Assembly (NCBI GenBank): GCA_910584235.1 | Contig: CAJTZD010000001.1 | Coordinates: forward strand, 1 to 64,000 | Length of the DNA: 64,000 nt | Origin: an uncultured Acetatifactor sp. | GTDB taxonomy: Bacteria; Bacillota; Clostridia; Lachnospirales; Lachnospiraceae | Direction: 5' to 3' | Part shown: piece after piece, positions 7,708-16,086 of the stretch | Layout: each line of letters starts with the position of its first letter | Numbering within the stretch: position 1 is the first letter of the stretch | Translations under genes and position numbers: made by a program | The notes under the pieces: model-generated | What the model was told of the DNA's origin: nothing | Databases searched by the model: none | The model's input: only the letters and a program-made list of their open reading frames with translations

Positions 7708-9219
7708 ATGGTAAAAGTTGTATTGGACATGATGGTTCCCGGTGTGGTTTCCGGCATGGGAATCGGAGGAGTTCCCATATTGGCGGTAATCCTGAGTGTA
7801 GTTGTGGTATTGTTGTTTTTGATCTTCCTGACGGGGTATGTGAAAGCGCCCCCGGACACGGCAATGATTATTTCGGGCCTTCGAAAGAATCCCAAGGTAC
7901 TCATCGGAAAAGCAGGCATCAAGATTCCTTTTCTGGAGAGAAAGGATGAACTGAACCTCCAACTGATTCCCATTGATGTGAAGACCTCCAATGCCGTTCC
8001 CACAGCAGACTACATAAATATCAATGTAGATGCCACTGTAAACGTCAAAATCAGTGACAACGAAGAACGCCTGAAGCTGGCGGCCCAGAACTTCCTGAAC
8101 AAAAATGCGGAGTACATCGGACGCGTGTCCAGAGAAGTGCTGGAGGGCAATGTCCGTGAAATCGTAGGGAAAATGGCCCTGGAGGAGATGGTTTCCGACA
8201 GACAGAAATTCGCCACTTTGGTAAAAGAAAACGCAGAGCCGGATCTGGCGGCCATGGGACTGGACATTATCAGTTTCAACGTCCAGAATTTTGTGGACGG
8301 GAACGGTGTCATCGAGAATCTGGGTGTGGACAATATCGTCAAGATTCAGAAGAACGCAGCCATTTCCCGGGCAGAGAGCGAGAAAGAGATTGCAAAGGCT
8401 CAGGCCAATGCCAAGCGGGAATCCAATGAGGCGGAGGTAAATGCGGCCACGGAGATTGCCAAGAAGCAAAACGACCTGGCTATACGCAAAGCCGAGTTGA
8501 AGCGGGAGGCCGATATCAAACAGGCGGAGGCCGACGCGGCATACCGCATTCAGGAGGAGGAACAGCGAAAAACCGTTGAGATTACCACAGCCAACGCCAA
8601 CATTGCAAAACAGGAGAAAGAAATCCAATTAAAGCAGCGGGAAGCGGAGGTCATGGAACAGTCCCTGGACGCGCAGGTTAAGAAAAAAGCCGAGGCGGAC
8701 AGATTTGCGAAACAGCAGCAGGCGGACGCAAGTCTGTATGAGCGCCAGCGGGAAGCGGAGGCCAAAAAGTTCGAGACCGAGAAAGAAGCGGAGGCCATGA
8801 AAGCCCAGGCCGAGGCAAAGCGCTATACCATGGAGCAGGAAGCTGACGGTATCCGCACCAGAGGCCTGGCGGAAGCGGAGGCAATCCGTGCAAAGGCCGT
8901 GGCGGAAGCGGAGGGGATTGAGAAAAAGGCGGAAGCCATGGCGAAAATGGGAGAGGCCGCCGTATTGGAAATGTACTTTAAGGCATTGCCCGAAGTAGTC
9001 AAAAACGCCGCGGAGCCCCTTGCAAGCGTTGATAAGATCACCATGTACGGCGACGGTAATTCCACAAAGCTCATGAAAGATATCATGGGTACCGTTGTAC
9101 AGGTGACGGACGGACTGAAAGAATCCACGGGAGTGGATCTCCAGGCGGTTTTGTCCGGTTTTCTGGCAGGAAAGGCCGCACTGGCCAATGGAACGAAACG
9201 GGAAGAACCGCCCCAGTAA
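7708..9219 (+). CDS. Flotillin-like SPFH domain membrane-scaffold protein
   Basis: A 503-residue SPFH/flotillin-family protein. Bacterial flotillins organise membrane microdomains and affect signalling and secretion. One N-terminal membrane helix (about residues 24-46, AVILSVVVVLLFLIFLTGY) is followed by the SPFH domain (about 48-215) and a long Glu/Ala/Lys-rich coiled coil (about 215-420) with many AEAEA-type repeats, then a short conserved tail (MYFKALPEVVKNAAEPLASVDKI, split by use of oligomer contacts in the family). The length and layout fit FloT/YuaG. The ribosome site is AAAGGAG. It is a single-gene unit with its own promoter and a strong terminator overlapping the stop codon. Confidence 0.92.
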   Translation: MVKVVLDMMVPGVVSGMGIGGVPILAVILSVVVVLLFLIFLTGYVKAPPDTAMIISGLRKNPKVLIGKAGIKIPFLERKDELNLQLIPIDVKTSNAVPTADYININVDATVNVKISDNEERLKLAAQNFLNKNAEYIGRVSREVLEGNVREIVGKMALEEMVSDRQKFATLVKENAEPDLAAMGLDIISFNVQNFVDGNGVIENLGVDNIVKIQKNAAISRAESEKEIAKAQANAKRESNEAEVNAATEIAKKQNDLAIRKAELKREADIKQAEADAAYRIQEEEQRKTVEITTANANIAKQEKEIQLKQREAEVMEQSLDAQVKKKAEADRFAKQQQADASLYERQREAEAKKFETEKEAEAMKAQAEAKRYTMEQEADGIRTRGLAEAEAIRAKAVAEAEGIEKKAEAMAKMGEAAVLEMYFKALPEVVKNAAEPLASVDKITMYGDGNSTKLMKDIMGTVVQVTDGLKESTGVDLQAVLSGFLAGKAALANGTKREEPPQ

Positions 9220-9237
9220 GGGCGGTTCTTCCCGTTT
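9196..9237 (+). terminator. Terminator of the flotillin-like gene
   Basis: A perfect 17-base stem (9196-9212 with 9221-9237) with an 8-base loop. The stop codon lies inside the loop region, so the gene's last codons form the left arm. Confidence 0.8.
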
Positions 9238-9291
9238 CAGGTCTCCGTTTCGGGTCCGCTTCGGAACAAAATTGTCTGACGGCAGGTAAAT

Positions 9292-9320
9292 TTGACATAT
9301 GTCGTATTTTGTGGTAAAGT
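9292..9320 (+). promoter_or_regulatory. Promoter of the degV-like gene
   Basis: TTGACA at 9292-9297, a 17-base spacer and TAAAGT at 9315-9320. Confidence 0.55.
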
Positions 9321-9368
9321 CAAAACAAATTGTTAAAAGAATTGATAAAGGAAAGGCAAGGGTATCGT

Positions 9369-10247
9369 ATGTTCAAAATCATTACTGACAGTACCACAGA
9401 TCTGCCGGAAGCTTATTTAAAGGAGCACAATGTAGGCTGCCTGCCTATTAGCTATATACTTGACGGGATTACCTATGGCAGGGATAGGCAGCTGGACTGG
9501 AAGCGGTTCTATGCTTTCATGCGGGAGGAGGGCAAGATGCCCACCACTTCCCAGATCAATCCTGCCGAGGCCAAAGAGCAGTTGGAGGCGTATATTCGGG
9601 ACTGCCCGGAGAGGGAAATCCTGTATCTGGCTTTTTCCTCCGGCTTAAGCGGCACCTGCAACAATATCCGCATGGCAGCGCAGGAACTGATGGAAGAGCG
9701 TCCCGACGTAAAAATAATGGTGGTGGACAGTCTGGGGGCATCCTTGGGAGAGGGCCTGTTCGTACATAAGGCCGTCAGAATGCGGGATGCAGGAAAATCC
9801 ATGGAGGAGACCGCAAATTGGCTGACGGATCATGTGCTGAATTTCACACATGTATTTACGGTAGACGACCTGTTCCACCTCTACCGGGGCGGGCGTGTCA
9901 GCAAGACCGCGGCAGTATTGGGAACCATGATTTCCATCAAGCCCAAGCTTCATGTGGACGATGAGGGGCATCTGATTCTCATCGGCAAGGTCAGAGGGCG
10001 CAAAAAATCTTTAAGCACCCTGGTGGATTACATGGGTGAGAAAATGGGATCCTGGGTAGAGGAGAACAGGGATGACTATGTATTTATCAGTCATGGGGAC
10101 GCCCTGGAGGATGCGGAATATGTCAGGGATCTGATTCAGGAGAGGTTCGGATTCCGGAATTTCCTCATCAATCACATTGGTCCTACGATAGGAGCCCATT
10201 CCGGCCCCGGAACCATTGCGCTGTTCTTTATGGGAGAGTCCAGATAG
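9369..10247 (+). CDS. DegV family fatty-acid-binding protein
   Basis: A 292-residue DegV protein. DegV/FakB proteins bind a fatty acid and present it to the kinase FakA for phosphorylation and use in membrane lipids. Visible signatures are the N-terminal KIITDSTTDLP, the ligand-site TTSQINP, SSGLSGT and the C-terminal IGPTIGAHSGPGT. The start at 9369 follows AAGGCAAGGG; the upstream Met at 9330 lacks a site and lies close to the promoter. No FakA gene is nearby. A terminator follows. Confidence 0.93.
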   Translation: MFKIITDSTTDLPEAYLKEHNVGCLPISYILDGITYGRDRQLDWKRFYAFMREEGKMPTTSQINPAEAKEQLEAYIRDCPEREILYLAFSSGLSGTCNNIRMAAQELMEERPDVKIMVVDSLGASLGEGLFVHKAVRMRDAGKSMEETANWLTDHVLNFTHVFTVDDLFHLYRGGRVSKTAAVLGTMISIKPKLHVDDEGHLILIGKVRGRKKSLSTLVDYMGEKMGSWVEENRDDYVFISHGDALEDAEYVRDLIQERFGFRNFLINHIGPTIGAHSGPGTIALFFMGESR

Positions 10248-10255
10248 AGATGTCG

Positions 10256-10313
10256 AAAGCCGCCATGCAAGGATTGCCGCCAAAGCGGAAATTCTGCGCA
10301 TGGCGGCTTTTTC
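10256..10313 (+). terminator. Terminator after the degV-like gene
   Basis: Arms AAAGCCGCCATGC / GCATGGCGGCTTT enclose a 30-base interior that may fold further, followed by T residues. Confidence 0.7.
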
Positions 10314-10421
10314 TATGGGGCAGAAACGTCTCATTCCCTTATTCATACTTTCTTTCTCACATTTTTTTATCTTTTTCATATCATAATAGCAAGCAAACAT
10401 AAAGCTATGAAAGGACTCAAA

Positions 10422-10589
10422 ATGCACGAACATTGGAAAGACGACAATTTTGAAGACTTCCCGATTGCAATGGCCTATGTGCCCTGGCAGAAATTCGAAA
10501 GGCTGTATGATGACTTGGAGAAAGGGTATTGTGCGGGAACGATATTCCCGGAACTGGATAAACCTTTCACAGGAAGGAGATGCGTATAA
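10422..10589 (+). CDS. cotJA: Spore coat associated protein CotJA
   Basis: A small (55-residue) CotJA protein of the spore coat. The core PIAMAYVPWQKFERLYDDLEKG and the later GTIFPELDKPF are family signatures. I prefer the ATG at 10422, preceded by GAAAGGA, over 10407, which has no site. The stop TAA shares its last A with the ATG of cotJB, so translation is coupled. CotJA is needed for assembly of CotJC into the coat in Bacillus. Confidence 0.9.
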   Translation: MHEHWKDDNFEDFPIAMAYVPWQKFERLYDDLEKGYCAGTIFPELDKPFTGRRCV

Positions 10590-10843
10590 TGGGAGACAGA
10601 GAGCAGCTTTTGAGAGACATTGGAATCGCGGATTTCGTCCTGACAGAACTGGTTCTGTACCTGGACACTCATCCCCATGACTGTAAAGCAATGGAATACT
10701 TCAACCATTACAACCGGATCAAGCTCCAGATGGAGAAAGAATTTTCCCAGAAATATTATCCGCTAAACACCAGATATGCCGAGAGCGGCAAAGAATGGAG
10801 ATGGGGGGCAGCGCCCCTGCCCTGGGAAGGAGCGTGTGCGTAA
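10589..10843 (+). CDS. cotJB: Spore coat protein CotJB
   Basis: An 84-residue CotJB protein with the typical sequence IADFVLTELVLYLDTHPHD and FNHYNRIKLQMEKEFSQKYYPL. The start is set at 10589: the AAGGAG site at 10574-10579 sits 9 bases upstream, whereas the ATG at 10580 abuts the site and cannot be used. It overlaps the cotJA stop by one base and ends directly before cotJC. It is a component of the inner spore coat. Confidence 0.92.
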   Translation: MGDREQLLRDIGIADFVLTELVLYLDTHPHDCKAMEYFNHYNRIKLQMEKEFSQKYYPLNTRYAESGKEWRWGAAPLPWEGACA

Positions 10844-11482
10844 ATGTGGAGTTATGAGAAGAGATTGCAATTTCCTGTGAATATCAAGGAACCCAACGCG
10901 AAGCTTGCACAGGCGATTATCTCGCAGTACGGCGGGCCGGACGGAGAGATGGGCGCCAGTATGCGTTACCTGTCCCAGCGCTATTCTATACCCTACAGAG
11001 AGGTGGCCGGGGTGCTGACGGATATCGGTACGGAAGAGCTGGCCCACCTGGAGATGGTTGCCTCTATCGTTCATCAATTGACGAGAAATCTTTCCATGGA
11101 GGAGATTGAGAAGAGCGGCTTTGCGAATTACTATGTGGATCATACCATCGGCGTATGGCCTCAGGCGGCGGGGGGAGTACCTTTTAATGCCTGTGAATTT
11201 CAGGTAAAGGGCGACCCGATAACTGACCTGATGGAGGATATGGCGGCGGAGCAAAAGGCCCGCGCCACCTACGACAACATTCTACGGTTGGTAAAAGACC
11301 CTGATGTCTGCGAACCCATCAAGTTCCTGCGCATGCGGGAGGTGGTGCATTTCCAGAGATTCGGCGAAGCCCTGCGCATGGTGCAGGATAGGCTGGACAG
11401 CAGAAACTTCTACGCGTTTAACCCTGCTTTTGACAAATGCGAGAGCTGTGATGACAAGCCGGACTGCGGCTGCGACAAGTGA
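10844..11482 (+). CDS. cotJC: Spore coat protein CotJC, manganese-catalase family
   Basis: A 212-residue protein related to dimanganese catalases. Glu and His ligands lie in the ferritin-like helices, for example TDIGTEELAHLEMVASIVHQL and AEQKARATYDNILRL, with MREVVHFQRFGEAL later. It probably degrades hydrogen peroxide at the spore surface, although catalase activity is known only for some members. The C-terminus is Cys-rich (CESCDDKPDCGCDK), as in many clostridial homologues. The ATG follows the cotJB stop directly. It ends the cotJABC operon, expected to be transcribed in the mother cell during sporulation. Confidence 0.94.
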   Translation: MWSYEKRLQFPVNIKEPNAKLAQAIISQYGGPDGEMGASMRYLSQRYSIPYREVAGVLTDIGTEELAHLEMVASIVHQLTRNLSMEEIEKSGFANYYVDHTIGVWPQAAGGVPFNACEFQVKGDPITDLMEDMAAEQKARATYDNILRLVKDPDVCEPIKFLRMREVVHFQRFGEALRMVQDRLDSRNFYAFNPAFDKCESCDDKPDCGCDK

Positions 11483-11594
11483 AAGTAATATTCCTAGTGA
11501 GAGAGAGACATCTTCCCGGCCAAGCAAAGCACTGATGTTTATGTCGAGCTTGTCTGCGACAGAGGGAATGAGTGAAATATCCGCACTGAGATTG

Positions 11595-11630
11595 TAACCG
11601 CCTGAAGAGATTGCTCTCCTCAGGCGGTTA
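11595..11630. terminator. Bidirectional terminator between cotJC and the merR gene
   Basis: Arms TAACCGCCTGA / TCAGGCGGTTA lie between two converging genes. Confidence 0.7.
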
Positions 11631-11642
11631 GCTGTCAGTAAA

Positions 11643-12368
11643 TCAAGCACAGTATACGGAAATGGCTTTTGCCGCGAATTCCGCCGTGCCTTCTCCTCCG
11701 GCCTGGTCGATATTGCACCTCATGCGCTCATCGCAAATGTACATCTGTCCCAGTCCTTTCAGAATTTCATTGGTACAGGTATAGTAATTCTCCGTAATGT
11801 GCTGCTGCAGGGAAGCGATTTTTTCCTGGACGGTTCTGTCTTCAGGGGGCAGGGACTTCAGTTCCCCCAACTCCGAGAAAACAGCCAGCAACCGCTCGTT
11901 CGCCTCCTGTTTTTCCCGGCCGCTTTTCTGACCGGCCCTTTGGGTATATTCCGCATAGGCTGCGCCGGCGCCCCATCTTTCTTTGACTTCTGCCGCGTAT
12001 TGTTCCATATCATCTTTCCGAAATGCCTCAAAACTCATATGATCTACTCCTTTCAATTGTATTTCACGGGCGAGAGCAATCATATTCTCAATATGCTTTT
12101 TCTGCAGTTCCAGCAAATGAATCTGCTGGTTCAAAGCCTCTGCCGGGTCATATGCAGGGCTGTCCAGAATGGTTTTGATCTCTTTTAACGGAAACTGCAG
12201 CTCGCGGAACAGCAGGATATTCTGTAAACGGCTTAAGGCTGTATCGTCATACAGGCGGTAGCCTGCCTCGGTTATTTTGCTGGGTTTCAGCAGATCGATG
12301 GCATCATAGTAATGAAGCGTGCGCACGCTTACTCCTGTGATTTTACTGATTTCGTTTACTGTCCGCAT
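11643..12368 (-). CDS. MerR-family regulator with TipAS-like drug-binding domain
   Basis: A 241-residue regulator. The N-terminal winged helix (residues 1-70; VNEISKITGVSVRTLHYYDAIDLLKPS, then GYRLYDD) is followed by a dimer helix (about 75-110) and a C-terminal TipAS-type domain (about 115-241) ending ...MRCNIDQAGGEGTAEFAAKAISVYCA, which in relatives binds thiopeptides or other bulky drugs. Such proteins activate promoters with an over-long 19-base spacer by twisting the DNA. Its own promoter has exactly that spacing, so it is probably autoregulated. No exporter is adjacent; the next gene on the other side belongs to the TerB cassette. Confidence 0.9.
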   Translation of the reverse strand: MRTVNEISKITGVSVRTLHYYDAIDLLKPSKITEAGYRLYDDTALSRLQNILLFRELQFPLKEIKTILDSPAYDPAEALNQQIHLLELQKKHIENMIALAREIQLKGVDHMSFEAFRKDDMEQYAAEVKERWGAGAAYAEYTQRAGQKSGREKQEANERLLAVFSELGELKSLPPEDRTVQEKIASLQQHITENYYTCTNEILKGLGQMYICDERMRCNIDQAGGEGTAEFAAKAISVYCA

Positions 12369-12392
12369 CTTTTCTCCCTCCGTGTGAAATTC

Positions 12393-12423
12393 ATTATAAG
12401 CTATGACGTAAGGTCAGAGTCAA
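12393..12423 (-). promoter_or_regulatory. MerR-type promoter with 19-bp spacer and dyad operator
   Basis: Read on the minus strand: TTGACT, a 19-base spacer containing TGAC-CTTAC-GTCA, then TATAAT. The long spacer with a dyad between the two hexamers is the classical MerR-family architecture. Confidence 0.8.
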
Positions 12424-12435
12424 GTATTTTTTTGA

Positions 12436-12464
12436 TTGACGAACCAGTCTATATTTGATACAAT
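12436..12464 (+). promoter_or_regulatory. Promoter of the TerB/BrxD-like/helicase cassette
   Basis: TTGACG at 12436-12441, a 17-base spacer and TACAAT at 12459-12464, with an extended -10 TG at 12456-12457. It lies back to back with the MerR promoter, 12 bases apart, so the regulator could influence both directions. Confidence 0.65.
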
Positions 12465-12515
12465 GGAACAAATGTTTGGAAACAGTAATTGTTCTGGCTA
12501 TTGTTGGGGGAAGCG

Positions 12516-14441
12516 ATGGGCAAATACGATAAGGAGTACGAAGCGTTCCGGCTGTTCGAGCAGATTCAGGAGCAGACAGTCCGGGAGGAACCGTCCATGG
12601 AAGAAAGTAATGTGGCGCAAAAGCAGACAGAGGAGACTCCCTATTATGAAATCGAATACGATTCCTGTCCTATGCCGGGGGTGGGAAAGTTTGTATTAAA
12701 GTCCGCTAAAATCCAGCCTCCGCCCAGAGAGGCGGATCCCGTGCGGGAGAGATTTAATCAGATGCGGGATATCGCAAGGGAAAGCCGCTGTCTGACTTTC
12801 AGCAATTCAAAATTCTACGATAAGCGGATTCAGCAGGAGAACGCAAGGCTCCTGTACAGACAGGGTATGTTCATGAAAGATTTCGAGGACAGCTGCGACA
12901 GGAACCTGCCCTATTCGGCCTATTTTCCCACTTACCAGATGATGGGCTACGGACAGCTGCGGACCTATTTTACCTGGCGCACAAAGGTTCGGCAGGGAGA
13001 TATTCTGCAGACCTCTCTGTCCTATGTATTTCTGTATCTCTATGAACTGCTGAACAACATCGGTGTGGAAAGTCCCCAAGAGGGGATGGAAAGGCTGATG
13101 CTTCTTTGGGATGCCTACCGGGTCTATGATGAATCCATTGATAAATATGTGCTGAGATGGCTGAAGGATTACCATATCTACTATGAGCTTCCCTGGTCGT
13201 TTCGGGACTTCGTCCAACGACACAATCTGAGTCCCCACTATCCGAAGCTGTTTGCCCCGGAAGACGATTTTGATCTGTATTGCGCCATTTCCAAATACGA
13301 CATTCGGAAATCCGTTTTTTTCACGGAAGAAAGGGCGGAACTGATCAGAGACTGCTTCCGGTTCGTTATGGGCAGGCTATGTCAGGCTTTTGCCCAAAGC
13401 CATGTGGAACTGGAGGATTATGTTTTTCACCCCAAAAAGAATATGTCCGTGTGGATGCCCTTTCAGGGGGCATTATTTTACCCTGCGCTGCGCCAGCCGG
13501 ACAGGCGGGTAGTGCTCTCGGAAAGGGAAATCTATCTGTGCATTGACAATCGCTGGACATTCAGTACGACAATCACCACAGAGAGCGGGAAGCAGCTGAT
13601 CGGGTATACCATGAAGCAGATGGAGGCGGTTCTGCGGCGGCTGACCAAGTACAGACATAAGCTTTCCGCCAATATAGGCACTCTCAGCCCCATGCTGGTT
13701 CAGGAACTGCAAAAGGACGGAATCTCTCCGGAAGCAGTGATCACCCAGGCGACGGAGGCCTTTTACAAGGAGGCCACGAAGACAGTGGTCAAAGTGGACA
13801 GCGCCATGCTTGAGAAGATTCGGCGGGAAGCCCTGGCAACCCAGGAGAGACTGATTGTGTCGGAGGAGAATTTATCGGGGGCTTTGGATTCTTCAGGGGC
13901 TTTGGAGGATTCCGGGACGGAAGAGAGGCCGCCTGATGGAAGTCTGTCTGATAAGGCTGCTGGGCAGAATGGGCTGCAGGCAGTTATGCCGGGAAGCAAA
14001 ACCGCCTTACAGATGCCTTTGCAATCCATAGGGACAGGCTCGCCTGCCGTACAGGAAGAAGCTGACATAACGGACTTGTATACATCCCCTCGGGGAAGTG
14101 CAGACGACTCGCGGGCAAGTCTGCGGCCAATCCCACAGTCATTGCCGCAGGCAAAAACGCCAGACTGGCAGATCAGTTCCCCGGCCCGGGAACATGCTGA
14201 CGAGTGGGCCGACCTGTGGGAGAACTTGACGGAAATCCAGCAGGGCGCCCTGGCGCTTGCCATAAGCGGAGGCGCGGATATCAAGAAATTTGCGGATGCC
14301 CACAGCGTCATGCTGGAAGTTCTCATGGACGGCATCAATGAAAAAAGCATGGACTTTGTGGGCGACAGCATCCTGGGCGATGACTTTGAAATTTATGAGG
14401 ATTATAGAGAGCAGGTAAAAGGAATGGTGGAATCCCTATGA
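12516..14441 (+). CDS. TerB-N / TerB-C domain protein
   Basis: A 641-residue protein. Residues about 75-290 match the TerB-N domain (MMGYGQLRTYFTWRTKVRQG, then YVFLYLYELLNNIGV); the last 75 residues match TerB-C (LALAISGG...MLEVLMDGINEKSMDFVGDSILG...IYEDYREQV). These domains were defined by Aravind and colleagues in Ter stress-response and defence gene neighbourhoods. A Ser/Gly/Pro-rich, probably disordered linker (about residues 450-550) joins them. The start at 12516 follows GGGGGAAG. The stop overlaps the next ATG (ATGA at 14438-14441), showing translational coupling. It is probably a scaffold or sensor for the ATPase and helicase that follow; this role is inferred. Confidence 0.85.
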   Translation: MGKYDKEYEAFRLFEQIQEQTVREEPSMEESNVAQKQTEETPYYEIEYDSCPMPGVGKFVLKSAKIQPPPREADPVRERFNQMRDIARESRCLTFSNSKFYDKRIQQENARLLYRQGMFMKDFEDSCDRNLPYSAYFPTYQMMGYGQLRTYFTWRTKVRQGDILQTSLSYVFLYLYELLNNIGVESPQEGMERLMLLWDAYRVYDESIDKYVLRWLKDYHIYYELPWSFRDFVQRHNLSPHYPKLFAPEDDFDLYCAISKYDIRKSVFFTEERAELIRDCFRFVMGRLCQAFAQSHVELEDYVFHPKKNMSVWMPFQGALFYPALRQPDRRVVLSEREIYLCIDNRWTFSTTITTESGKQLIGYTMKQMEAVLRRLTKYRHKLSANIGTLSPMLVQELQKDGISPEAVITQATEAFYKEATKTVVKVDSAMLEKIRREALATQERLIVSEENLSGALDSSGALEDSGTEERPPDGSLSDKAAGQNGLQAVMPGSKTALQMPLQSIGTGSPAVQEEADITDLYTSPRGSADDSRASLRPIPQSLPQAKTPDWQISSPAREHADEWADLWENLTEIQQGALALAISGGADIKKFADAHSVMLEVLMDGINEKSMDFVGDSILGDDFEIYEDYREQVKGMVESL

Positions 14442-15907
14442 CGAAACAGGTACCTACAAGAATTGCCAATATATTGATCAATGCCCTGAAAGGCGGCGTG
14501 GTGCCCAGGGCAGGGCTGGAATACATTACGGTGGGCCGCACCCAGGAAATCCAGGCGATCCTGCACGATATTGAAATGATAGAGGAGGGAGGCGCGTCTT
14601 TCCGTTTCATTGTGGGAAAATACGGCAGCGGCAAAAGCTTCCTGCTCCAGACCATCCGCAATTACGCCACGGCCAAAGGCTTTGCGGTGGTGGACGCGGA
14701 TCTCTCCCCGGAGCGCCGGTTTGCCGGAACGAAAGGGCAGGGTCTGGCTACTTATAAAGAGCTCATTAAAAATCTTTCCACAAAATCAAAGCCTGACGGC
14801 GGCGCGCTGCCGCTGATCCTGGAGAAGTGGATCTCCGGCATCCAGGCTTCTGTCAGGATGAGGCTTCTTTCAGGGGAAGACAAAGAGATACCAGGAAGCC
14901 ATCCTGTAGAAGCATCTATGAGCAAAACGGACAGAAGCCTGGACCAACCCTTGACGGAAGCCTCAAAAGATACGGCGGCAGACCCACAGCTTTCACGGAC
15001 AGGAGCGGGCCCACAGGAGAATGCCGGTGAAGAGGCATTTGACAGGGAAGTGGAGCGGAAGATTTATGCGGTGGCAGGTTCCCTGGAGGGAATGGTAAAC
15101 GGCTTTGAATTCGCAAAAGCTGTGGTCCTTTACTGGAAAGCCTATCGAAATGATGATACTGCCCTGAAGTCCAATGTGCTGCGGTGGTTTCGCGGGGAAT
15201 ATCCTACCCGGAGAGAGGCCAAAGAGGACTTGGGCATCAATTTCATTGTCACAGACGAAACCTGGTATGATTTTCTGAAAATTTTTGCCGCTTTTTTGGT
15301 AGGCGCAGGTTACAAGGGAATGCTGGTGATCATTGACGAACTGGTGAATATCTTTAAGATACCGAATTCCATCACCAGGGCCAACAATTACGAAAAGATA
15401 CTCACCATGTACAATGATGTGCTTCAGGGAAAGGCGCAGCATATCGGCTTCCTTATGGGCGGCACGCCCCAGTGCATTGAGGATAAGTATAAGGGGGTAT
15501 TCAGCTACGAGGCGCTTCGTTCCAGACTGGCGGAGGGGCATTTCGCCACAGCGGACGTAAAGGATTTGTCCGCGCCCATTATCCGGCTTCAGATGCTGAA
15601 CCAGGAGGAGATGTACATTCTCATCGAGAAGCTTCAGAATATCCACGCCGGATTATATAAATATATCCCGGCATTGACCCAGGAGGATTTGGTCTATTTC
15701 CTGACTGTGGAATACAACCGAGTAGGCGCCGAGACCCATATCACCCCCCGGGAGATCATCCGCGATTTTATAGAGCTGATCAATATCTTATATCAGAATC
15801 CCCAGAAGACCGTAGCTGAGATTCTGGGGGACAACAGCTTTGAGATGGCAAAGGGCGGCATTTCAGAGGAGGAAATCCATGATGAGTTCCGGGAGTTTGA
15901 AATCTAG
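14438..15907 (+). CDS. BrxD-like P-loop ATPase (DUF2791 family)
   Basis: A 489-residue ATPase of the family that includes BrxD of BREX phage-defence systems. Walker A is GKYGSGKSF (about residues 64-72), Walker B is MLVIIDEL (about 294-301). The opening IANILINALKGGVVPRAGLEYITVGR is split here only by description and is typical of the family. A Ser/Thr/Glu-rich insert at about residues 147-203 separates the two halves and may be species-specific. It overlaps the TerB gene by 4 bases and precedes a helicase resembling BrxHI. No BREX methylase, PglZ phosphatase or BrxC is present, so this is not a BREX locus. Confidence 0.88.
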   Translation: MTKQVPTRIANILINALKGGVVPRAGLEYITVGRTQEIQAILHDIEMIEEGGASFRFIVGKYGSGKSFLLQTIRNYATAKGFAVVDADLSPERRFAGTKGQGLATYKELIKNLSTKSKPDGGALPLILEKWISGIQASVRMRLLSGEDKEIPGSHPVEASMSKTDRSLDQPLTEASKDTAADPQLSRTGAGPQENAGEEAFDREVERKIYAVAGSLEGMVNGFEFAKAVVLYWKAYRNDDTALKSNVLRWFRGEYPTRREAKEDLGINFIVTDETWYDFLKIFAAFLVGAGYKGMLVIIDELVNIFKIPNSITRANNYEKILTMYNDVLQGKAQHIGFLMGGTPQCIEDKYKGVFSYEALRSRLAEGHFATADVKDLSAPIIRLQMLNQEEMYILIEKLQNIHAGLYKYIPALTQEDLVYFLTVEYNRVGAETHITPREIIRDFIELINILYQNPQKTVAEILGDNSFEMAKGGISEEEIHDEFREFEI

Positions 15908-15966
15908 GACAGGTCTGGCATAAGGGATGGGCAGGTGCTGATATGCGGAAGCAAAAGGAGAAATGT

Positions 15967-16086
15967 ATGGACTGGGACGAAATCGAACCGGAAAAGACAC
16001 TGACGGCTGTCAAGGCACGGTTAAAAGGATTGACATTAGGGATTGGCACAGGGACTGCATGGACATTCAGGGGAGGCAGGGAATGA
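15967..16086 (+). CDS. Small 39-residue ORF between the ATPase and the helicase
   Basis: An ORF that starts MDWDEIEPEKTLTAVKARLK and ends TAWTFRGGRE. It is supported by an AAAAGGAG site at 15953-15960, 6 bases before the ATG, which is ideal for 15967 but far too close for the other ATG at 15963. Its TGA (16084-16086) overlaps the helicase ATG at 16083 in an ATGA junction, the same coupling as between the first two genes of the cassette. I do not recognise a family. It could be a small subunit or a leader that tunes helicase translation. Confidence 0.6.
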   Translation: MDWDEIEPEKTLTAVKARLKGLTLGIGTGTAWTFRGGRE

